From Elephas maximus indicus (taxonomy: Eukaryota; Chordata; Mammalia; Proboscidea; Elephantidae), in contig NC_064827.1 in assembly GCF_024166365.1 (NCBI RefSeq), positions 47,024,635-47,088,634 on the forward strand: a stretch of 64,000 bases of DNA. The letters run 5' to 3'. The position numbers and the translations under genes are program-made. Positions 56,929 to 64,000 of this stretch are shown here, one piece after another (position 1 is the stretch's first letter; each line of letters starts with the position of its first letter). The notes beneath the pieces are model-generated. The model worked only from the letters and a program-made list of their open reading frames with translations. It was not told the DNA's origin and did not search any database.

Positions 56929-57446
56929 TGTCATGAATTGTACTGTGTCCCCCCAAAATATGTGTCAACTTGATTAGGCCTTGATTCATGGTATTGTGTG
57001 ATTGTCCACCATTTTGTCATCTGATGTGATTTTCCTCTGTATTGTAAATCCTATCTTTAAGATGTTAAGGAGATAGGATTAGTGGCAGTTATGTTAATGA
57101 GGCAGGACTCAATCTTCAAGATTAGGTTGTGTCTTAAGCCAATCTCTTTTGAGATATAAAAGAGATTAGGGAACAGAGAGATGTGGGGACCTCTTAACAC
57201 CAAGAAAGCAGTGCTGGGAGCAGAATGTATCCTTTTGACCTAGGGTGCCTGCACCTGAGAAGCTCCTAGATCGGGGAAGATTGATAACAAGGACCTTCCT
57301 CCAGAACCGACAGAGAGAGAAAGTCTTCCCCTGAAGCTGACGCCCTGAATTCGGACTTCTAGCCTACTACACTGTAAGAGAATAAACTCTGTTGAAGCCA
57401 TCCACTTGTAGCATTTCTGTTACACCAGCACTAGATAACCAAGACA
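56929..57446 (+). mobile_element. Solo LTR (MaLR/ERVL-like), uninterrupted
   Basis: The cleanest copy of the family at 518 bp: TG...CA ends, flanks CTAAG and CCAAG (4 of 5), TGTGTCCCCCCAAAATATG, CTCTTTTGAGATATAAAAGAG as a TATA-like box, and GTAAGAGAATAAACTCTG as a polyadenylation-type signal region. Confidence 0.9.
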
Positions 57447-58184
57447 CCAAGTAAGACCTGGCTTTACTTTATCAATGCAGAGCAATTTTGCTCCCATTTG
57501 TCACAACCTCTACTACTACCTCCCACTCCCCAAAACCAAGTTCTGGGCTTTGCCTTTATATAACAAAGATCTAATTGTGTGTTTTCCCAAACAAAGCAAG
57601 TCTGCCACTAAGGTGAATTTAGCTTTGATCTCTAAAATGCAATGACTCTGGCAAGCAGTCTTATGAATAGCAAATTTGATCCCCACTCTACACAGCCAAC
57701 TCGATTCTTACCACAATCATATGTGGATGGAAAGTAAGGAAACTGAGACTTTGCCAAGTTGTACAGCTGAACACTTCAATGAATGGGAAGTGGTTTGGTT
57801 AAACTGGAAACATAAAACAAGTGTGGGCATTATCGTCGTCACTCTTTTGACCCTATCCACAGAAAATGATTCAACCAACCCAGCAGTTGCCAGCTCAAAT
57901 GTCTACAGAGGCCAGACTGGTAACATCAGTGACTGAAGGGGACCAGGTGTAGGAAAACAGGGAAAGGTGGGATTGAGCCCAACTAATGACGTACAGTGTG
58001 TTCGCTATGTAAAGCATATCCCTGGATGGATGCAACCCTCGGGCCATCAGTTTGTAGCCTCTCCGTCTGTCTTTGACATTTATCCAGCTAGACCATGCAC
58101 GAACGCTGTGTAGAGTGACATCCTGAAAAAGCCCCTTCTTGAACTCCCCAAGTCCAACTCCTTCATTGTGAAGACCAGCCAACT
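57447..58184. other. Single-copy DNA, no gene seen
   Basis: No element or exon was recognised. Confidence 0.4.
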
Positions 58185-58310
58185 AAAGCACACATTGGGG
58201 AAGGGACTTGTCCAAATCAATACAACCAAGCTGCTGAGGCAAAACTGGGATTCGAATCCACTTCCCCTCAAGTCCGATTCCCAGGGCTGCTTTTCCCAGC
58301 CCTGTCTGCA
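58185..58310 (-). repeat. MIR SINE, antisense
   Basis: GGGAAGGGACTTGTCCAAAT, AAAACTGGGATTCGAATCCA and AGTCCGATTCCCAGGGCTG follow the antisense MIR order. Confidence 0.65.
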
Positions 58311-59485
58311 TCCACCTAAAAGAGCTCACAACAGAGGATTGGAAGGCTGGCAAAGTAAAGCCTGTAGCTGTTCATTCTGGCTGCATCACTTAATTAATTC
58401 ATCTACCAACTGGCTGAGCAAATGAAAAAAAATGAGTCAGCTGGCATTATGAATAAGTGGCTCCCAGCTGCCTCCCGAAGGCCAGAGCTGCCCTACATTT
58501 GAAGGTCAGACATCAGAGCGCCAGGTCTCCCTGTGGAATTTAACTAGCCGGGCCTACATGCAGGCAGCTAGACTGAGGAGGGGGATGGATGCTCACAGAC
58601 TCGGGGTCCCGGCCACTCAGAGCCACTTGGCTACCTTCCCACCCTCCCACGTGGGACTCAGATGATTTAAATATCACAGCCAGGGAAGACAGACACACAC
58701 TTCAATGTCACAGCATTTATGGGGCTTGCAAGGTTGGGTGGGCCCCTGAGGGAGCACCCGGGACGCCTGCTGGATGAGAGTGTGAGAGCCACACAGCCAC
58801 GGAGGCCCCGCACCCAAGTCTTTTTTAAGGGCAGTAGGAAACTTTGGGTCCAGCTGTGCCGTGTGATCAAACCCCAGTCCTTTCCTTGACCACTGCTGTG
58901 ACACAGACTGATAGGATCCTTACCTTGCCTATCAGACCGTGTACTCTTGAGGGACAAGAGCCATTATGAAGGTGGCAATGAAGAGTAAAGCACGAGAAGA
59001 TGCTGCTATTACTACTAAGGGCCCAGAAGGTGGCTGTTAGGTGTGAAGGGCTAATAGAAATATTTCTTTAGGAGTGAGTCACTATTATGCTTGGGTTGTG
59101 GCTACTGTTGTTGCTATCAGAAGGGCTCTATTGAGAGGGAGGAGACACAGAACTGCTCTGTGTGGCTCTATTCCAGGGGAGGGGACACAGGGCTACTCTA
59201 TGTGGCCCCAGAGACAGAAAGATTAGAAGGCCAAATAACAGGCAGTTTGGGGAACAGCAGGATGAAAACTTGTACTAAAGCTATACAAAGAAGAAGGGAC
59301 TGCCACCAGAGACAGTGGGTTTGCCATCAGTGGGTCTGTCCAAGCTAAGGCATTTGGCAGTGATGCTGGGAGACAGCCCAGGCATCTAGTGGAAGGAGGA
59401 GGATTGCTCTGAATCACTTCTGGAGTCCTTTTCAGGCCCCATTCTCTGAATTTCAGATTTGGTAGAAGGTAATGTGGGTAAAAGG
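58311..59485. other. Single-copy DNA, possible conserved stretch at 58370-58560
   Basis: Apparently unique. The part with CACTTAATTAATTCATC and GAATAAGTGG resembles homeodomain-site-rich conserved DNA. No exon was recognised. Confidence 0.3.
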
Positions 59486-59815
59486 GGCAGTAGTGGTTCA
59501 GTGGTAGAATTGCCTTCCATGTGGGAGACTTGGGTTCGATTCCCAGCCAGTGCACCTCATGCACAGCCACCACTCCTCTGTCAGTGGAGGCTTGCATGAT
59601 ACCCTGATGATGAACAGGTGTCAGACTAAGACAGGCTAGGACGAAAGGCCTGACAATCTATTTCCAAAAATCAGTCGGTGAAGACCCGGTGGATCACAAT
59701 GGTCTGATCCAAAACCAATCATAGGGATGGCACAGGCCTAGGCATCTTTTTGTTCTGTTGTGCATGGGGTTGCCATGAGTTGGGGGCCAAACTTACGGCA
59801 GCTAACAACAACAGC
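59486..59815 (+). mobile_element. tRNA-Gly-headed SINE with RTE-like tail, best copy
   Basis: The tRNA-Gly-like head has an A box TGGTTCAGTGG and a perfect B box GGTTCGATTCC near 59532. Then come an RTE-leader block (CAGACTAAGACAGGCTAGGA), and an RTE-like 3' end with TTGCCATGAGTTGGGGGCC and GGCAGCTAACAACAACAGC. The head is not a functional tRNA. Confidence 0.85.
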
Positions 59816-59993
59816 GGTGTGGGAGCAAAAGGAGGAAGTGAAAACAGGGACCAAGAAGCATGGCTCTAGCTCAGGCTCTGCCTGTCTAGCCCCCTCCCCA
59901 CCCACCCCCACCTCTCCTCCCTGAACTCCACAGCCTAAAAGCAGTAACTTCACTAGCTCAGTGTGTTTGGATTCTTTTCCATTTACAGATGCC

Positions 59994-60560
59994 ATGATGG
60001 TTAAGGTTGTGTGTCAACTTGCTGGGCCATGGTTCTCAGCGGTTTGGCAGTTATGATACAGTTTGGCAGTCGTATGATGATGTGATCCCTTCCGTGATGA
60101 GGTTTGATATAATGTGATCACCTCCATGATGGGATCTATTGTGAGTAGTTGATCAGTTGAAACGGAGTTTCCTTGGGGGTGCGGCCTGCGTCCAATATAG
60201 GTGGGCTCTCTGGCAAGACTTGTGGGGTTTTGCTCACTCTGGATCCTGCAGCTGGCTCCTATTCATCTGACCTCCAGTTCTTGGGACTTGAGCTAGCAGC
60301 TTACCTGCTGTCTTGCCTGCCCATCTTGGGATTCGTTGGTCATCACAGCCTGTGAGCAAGAGCCCTGCTCTCTGACGTGCTGATCTTGGGTTTACCAGCC
60401 TCTGTGGCTACGTGAATCAGGAGAAGCCTCCATCTTGACCCACAGACTTGGAATATTCCAGGCTCTACAACCTTGTGAGCCATGTCCTTGATATAAATCT
60501 GTCTATACAGATATTTATGTGCTTTACTGGTTTTGCTTCTCTAGAGAACCCCGACTAAGG
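59994..60560 (+). mobile_element. LTR- or DNA-element-like repeat with 8-bp flanking repeat
   Basis: Starts ATGATGGTTAAGGTTGTGTG, ends CTAGAGAACCCCGACTAAGG. Flanked by CAGATGCC at 59986-59993 and 60561-60568. An 8-bp duplication suggests a hAT element, but AGATATTTATGTGC and the end GAGAACCCCGACTAA look LTR-like. The type is left open. Confidence 0.5.
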
Positions 60561-60568
60561 CAGATGCC

Positions 60569-60757
60569 TTTTCAAGTGGAAGGCATACATTGAAGAGCTG
60601 GGGTAGAGTTGTTTGCCCCCTGGTGACCTTGGTGGTCCCTTCAGGCAAAGTAGGACTTTGAGGAACACAGATTAGAAACCACAGCTTGTACACTAAGGAC
60701 GCTTCAGCTTTATATTGGGTTCCAGGATCACCTGGGAAGACAGGGCCCCCTCTTAAG
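60569..60757. other. Single-copy DNA, no gene seen
   Basis: The right end (60747-60757) is the target duplication of the RTE that follows. Confidence 0.4.
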
Positions 60758-61854
60758 TTGTTGTTGTTAGGTGCCGTCAATTCAGCTCCGACTCATGGCG
60801 ACCCTATGCACAACAGAACGAAACACTGCCTGGTCCTGAGCCATCCTTAAAATCGTTATGCTTGAGCTCATTGTTGCAGCCACTGTGTCAATTCACCTCA
60901 TTGAGGGTCTTCCTCTTTTCCGCTGACCCTGTACTCTGCCAAGCATGATGTCCTTCTCCAGGGACTGATCCCTCCTGACAACATGTCCAGAGTATGTAAG
61001 ATGCAGTCTCGCCATCCTTGCCTCTAAGGAGCATTCTGGCTGCACTTCTTCCAAGACAGATTTGTTCGTTCTTTTGGCAGTCCACGGTATATTCAATATT
61101 CTTTGCCAACACCACAATTCAAAGGGGTGAATCCTTCTTCAGTGTTCCTTATCCATTGTCCAGCCTTCACATGCATATGATGTGATTGAAAATACCATGG
61201 CTTGGTTCAGGCACACCTTAGTCTTCAGGGTGACATCTTTTCTCTTCAACACTTTGAAGAGGTCCTTTGCAGCAGCAATGCATCTTTTGATTTCTTGACT
61301 GCTGTTTTCATGGCTGTTGATTGTGGATCCAAGTAAAATGAAATCCTTGACAACTTCAATCTTTTCTCTGTTTATCATGATGTTGCTCATTGGTCCAGTT
61401 GTGAGGATTTTTGTTTTCTTTATGCTGAGGTGTAATCCATACTGAAGGTTGTGGTCTTTGATCTTCATTAGCAAGTGCTTCAAGCCCTCTTCACTTTCAG
61501 CAAGGAAGGTTGTGTCATCTGCATATCGCAGGTTGTTAATGAGTCTTCCTCCAATCCTGACACCCCGTTCTTCTTCATATAGTCCAGCTTCTCATATTAT
61601 TTGTTTAGCATACAGATTAAATAGGCATGGTGAAAGGATACAACACTGACGCACACCTTTCCTGACTTTAAACCAATCAGTATCCCCTTGTTCTGTCTGA
61701 ACAACTGCCTCTTGATCTGTGTAAAGGTTCCTCATGAGCACAATTAAGTGTTCTGGAATTCCCATTCTTCGCAATGTTATCCATAGTTTGTTATGATCCA
61801 CACAGTCTAATGCCTTTGCACAGTCAATAAAACACAGGTAAACATCCTTCTGGT
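60758..61854 (-). mobile_element. RTE-clade LINE, copy E, 5'-truncated, best preserved
   Basis: Flanked by CCCCTCTTAAG at 60747-60757 and 61855-61865. The 3' end is at the left (TTGTTGTTAGGTGCCGTC), the 5' truncation at the right inside the RT domain. The RT active-site YADD is at 61514-61525. The retained frame covers the RT core through the C-terminus. It is the least decayed LINE here. Confidence 0.93.
60890..61854 (-). pseudogene. RTE copy E reverse-transcriptase remnant
   Basis: RT uses LINE RNA as template at a nicked target. The three minus-strand pieces 61592-61990, 61139-61483 and 60893-61117 are all in the same frame, so there is no net frameshift. They are separated only by stop codons, two at positions where CGA appears to have become TGA, and the third at a TGG that became TGA. 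YADD is intact (61514-61525). A 12-bp in-frame deletion is seen near 61275. N-terminal residues of the first piece beyond 61854 are flanking sequence. Not functional as it stands. Confidence 0.85.
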
Positions 61855-61865
61855 CCCCTCTTAAG

Positions 61866-62310
61866 AGATTAAAAACCCCTCTTAAGAGATTCTCAATTTG
61901 TCTCCCAGAAGAAGCCTTCTCAGGCCTCTCCCCTTTCCCTCCCTGCCTGCCGCCCCCCCCCCCCGCCATGTTCTGTGCCCTGAAAATCAAAGGTGGGAGT
62001 GTGGATTTCCATAGGAAATTACTTGATTAATGTCCCTGGTTCTGTCAGAGACTTAGGTTGAAGGGAGATTGTTCGAATTATGAAAACATGCCCATGTCTC
62101 TGGGGAAATCAGTCCATTTTCATATCCTGGGCTAACAATTAGTCCACAGGGAGCCGGAGCCCTGTGATTCCTGAGTTGTCTTAACCTCCCCTGCTGCCTG
62201 AGCCATCCTGCTGGCCAGCCGCAACTTGGGGGTGGGGAATGGAGATGCAAATGGGGCTCCACCATACAAGCTCAGCTCCTTGCTCACTCCCAGTGCAAAG
62301 CACGCCTCAA
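61866..62310. other. Single-copy DNA, no gene seen
   Basis: Contains CCCCTCTTAAGAGATT twice (61855-61870 and 61876-61891) and a poly-C run at about 61951-61964. No element was recognised. Confidence 0.4.
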
Positions 62311-62502
62311 TTCCCTGGTGGCATACCATTTAAGTGGCTGCTAACTGAAAAGTTGGTCATTCGAACCCACCAGCCGCTCCAAGGGAGAAAGATGTGGCAG
62401 TCTGCTTCTGTAAAAGATTACAGACTAGGAAACCCTATTAGGCAGTTCTACTCTGTCTTCTGCGGTCACTACGAGTCGGAATCAACTCGATGGCAACGAG
62501 TT
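62311..62502 (+). mobile_element. AfroSINE, longer subfamily
   Basis: TCCCTGGTGGCATACCATTT head, GGCAGTCTGCTTCTGTAAAA block, CACTACGAGTCGGAATCAAC end. No clear target duplication. Confidence 0.9.
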
Positions 62503-62516
62503 TATTTTGCGGGTGA

Positions 62517-62721
62517 AGGATCCCTGGTGGGGCAACAGTTAAGCGCTCCGCTGCTAACCAAAAGGTTGGCAGTTCCAACCCATCCAGCAGTTTCTCGGAA
62601 GAAAAGACCTGGAGATCTGCTTCCGTAAAGATTACAGCCTATGGAACCCTATGGGAAAATTCTCCTCTGTCATATGGGGTCGCTATGAGTTGGAATAGAC
62701 TCAGTGGCAACTAACAGCACC
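62517..62721 (+). mobile_element. AfroSINE with 13-bp TSD, next to the previous one
   Basis: GGATCCCTGGTGGGGCAACA head, GGAGATCTGCTTCCGTAAAG block, GGGTCGCTATGAGTTGGAAT end. Flanks ATTTTGCGGGTGA (62504-62516) and ATTTTGCAGGTGA (62722-62734). Confidence 0.94.
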
Positions 62722-62734
62722 ATTTTGCAGGTGA

Positions 62735-63511
62735 TCTTTAGAAAAGTGAAGACAAAGTCAAATGTGAAAGTAAATCCGCCTGTTTTCACATACATTTGTC
62801 TTCTGAGCTCCTTGTGAGCAGGGACAGCGCTAATGTCTGAGGTGGGTACATGCGGGCTCTCCCAGTCCTCCTCAGGTGCCTTTTACTGGTTCTGGGGGGC
62901 TTCTCTTCTGGATCCCCTCTTCTTTCGCTTCTAATGGTCTACAGCTGTGGCTCTTCTTCAACAGCCTGCCCCTAGGCGACTGGAAACTCTTTCCTTCCCA
63001 CAAATGCAGACAGACTGAAGTGCCAGGAAATTAACTTGCCCTTGGCAGTGACTGGCAGGTGCAGGAGTGTGGGGCCCAATTCCCTGGTCTTGGGACAGGA
63101 AGCCCTCAGGCTCAGGCATAAACCTGTATCCTACATGGGATCAGGCCGAAGCTACCATCAGCGAGACTTGGCCTGAAATACTCCCTGGCTTATCTTCCTC
63201 CTCTTCCCTCTCCTGCTGCCCACTCCCCTTACTGTTTTTCCTGGGCCTGTTCCAAGCACTGGGAATCTGGAGAAGAACAACACAGGCTCCCCGCTCAGGA
63301 GGGGTGCCCAGGCTAAGCAGGAGACAGATGATAAACAGCCTATTTTAATATAATGCAGTACAGGCCAATCTGGGGTGAAAGGAGGGCTGGCCTGACCCAT
63401 TTTTGAGTGGACATCAATGGTGATGGAGTGTGAGGCTGGGGGTGACTGTCAAGCTTCTGGGTCCCACTATGGCAGTCCCCTGGGCTGTTAGCCTGGAGAA
63501 GATGAAACATC
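62735..63511. other. Single-copy DNA, no gene seen
   Basis: No element or exon was recognised. Confidence 0.4.
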
Positions 63512-63703
63512 AGGTTAACGGTTCTCAGAGTGATCCCTGATCCAGTAGGATCATCACCACTTGGATACCTGCTGGAAAAATGAAATTCTCCCCTCTCACC
63601 CCAGACCTGCTGAATCAGAAACCCTGGGTGCGGGGTCCAGCAATCTGGGTCTTTACGTGCTCTCCAGGTGACTCTGATGCATGCTAGGCTTTGAAACCAC
63701 TGC
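63512..63703. repeat. MER5A-type hAT element
   Basis: ACGGTTCTCAGAGTGATCCC, CCCCAGACCTGCTGAATCAG, AGGTGACTCTGATGC and TGAAACCACTGC follow the MER5A order. Confidence 0.8.
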
Positions 63704-63902
63704 ATGAGACGATAATTATCTATCGGCTTAAGGGTTTGATAATCAGTATTTGGAATTTGCAGGTTATAGCAAGCGATCAGGTGTTATCGATTTGTCCAGT
63801 GGATTCTGGAGTTTGTTTTATTTCACTGTCTACTGCTTGATTTATTGGTCCAACTATCATTGACTTCTGGTTCCATAACATAACTCTCCCCCTGGACCCA
63901 GG
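63704..63902. other. Single-copy DNA, no gene seen
   Basis: No element was recognised. Confidence 0.35.
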
Positions 63903-64000
63903 AGTGCCTGGGTGGTGCAAACGGTCAGAGTGCCAGCGGCTAACTGAAAGGTTGGGGGCTCGAGTCTACATAGAAGCACCTCAGAAGACAGCCCTGGTGA
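63903..64000 (+). mobile_element. AfroSINE, cut by window edge
   Basis: GTGCCTGGGTGGTGCAAACG head, AACTGAAAGGTTGGGGGCTC and the start of the CACCTCAGAAGACAGCCCTG block. The rest lies outside the window. Confidence 0.9.

Noticed and set aside
59490-59559. Possible tRNA-Gly gene
   Set aside because: The head of the tRNA-Gly SINE, followed by an RTE-like body, not a free tRNA.
1-64000. CRISPR array, phage or bacterial operon
   Set aside because: No spaced short palindromic repeats or bacterial-style gene organisation. The repeats are mammalian transposons.

Overview
The window is nuclear DNA of an afrotherian mammal, most likely an elephant or another paenungulate (manatee, hyrax). The call rests on about 29 AfroSINE copies (both strands, many with target-site duplications), five copies of an RTE-clade (BovB/RTE1-type) LINE, a tRNA-Gly-headed SINE that shares RTE sequence, L1 elements, and several related solo LTRs with 5-bp target duplications. 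The split AfroSINE around 7.1-9.4 kb is counted once, and the copy at 63.9 kb is cut by the window edge. I found no convincing host exon, no tRNA or rRNA gene and no CRISPR array. Every long reading frame I examined is a LINE remnant, an LTR, a microsatellite translation or chance. This looks like intergenic or intronic DNA built up by repeated transposition.

Layout. 1-4.5 kb: ancient L2 and MIR relics, then a three-layer nest (a solo LTR holding a second solo LTR and an AfroSINE), a second LTR with an AfroSINE, and a tRNA-Gly SINE. 4.5-7.1 kb: mostly single-copy DNA with two diverged AfroSINEs. 7.1-9.6 kb: an AfroSINE split by an RTE LINE that itself holds a younger AfroSINE. 9.6-19.6 kb: mostly single-copy DNA with scattered MIR, MER5A and AfroSINE copies. 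19.6-21 kb: an L2 interrupted by an LTR and two AfroSINEs. 21.8-23.2 kb: AT-rich DNA. 23.2-29.6 kb: two RTE LINEs tail to tail. 30-35 kb: MER20, L1 tails, single-copy DNA, a tandem-duplicated segment and a pure 227-bp ATTAC microsatellite. 35.2-43.1 kb: a structurally full-length L1 on the minus strand, bounded by a 12-bp target duplication. 43.8-44.8 kb: two solo LTRs. 45-49 kb: L1 tails and a small hAT-type element. 50.7-55 kb: a 5'-truncated L1 split by an RTE copy. 55-64 kb: a weak retroviral gag-like relic, LTRs, a tRNA-Gly SINE, the best-preserved RTE reverse transcriptase, and a tandem pair of AfroSINEs at the right end.

The elements are linked by function. RTE and L1 LINEs encode the endonuclease and reverse transcriptase, and the SINEs appear to use RTE-like 3' ends. 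The nesting gives a relative order: L2, MIR and MER5A oldest, then LTRs, RTE and L1, with AfroSINEs both before and after RTE. No LINE here is intact. The nearest to open is the RTE at 60.8-61.9 kb, whose one reading frame has three nonsense changes and no net frameshift.

I do not see a new biological system. The most unusual structures are a 257-bp inverted duplication inside one RTE copy (24.4-25.7 kb), twin NRF1-type palindromes in a solo LTR (1.33-1.36 kb), the uninterrupted ATTAC array, and the mosaic build of the tRNA-Gly SINE. Family names come from memory of consensus sequences and were not searched.
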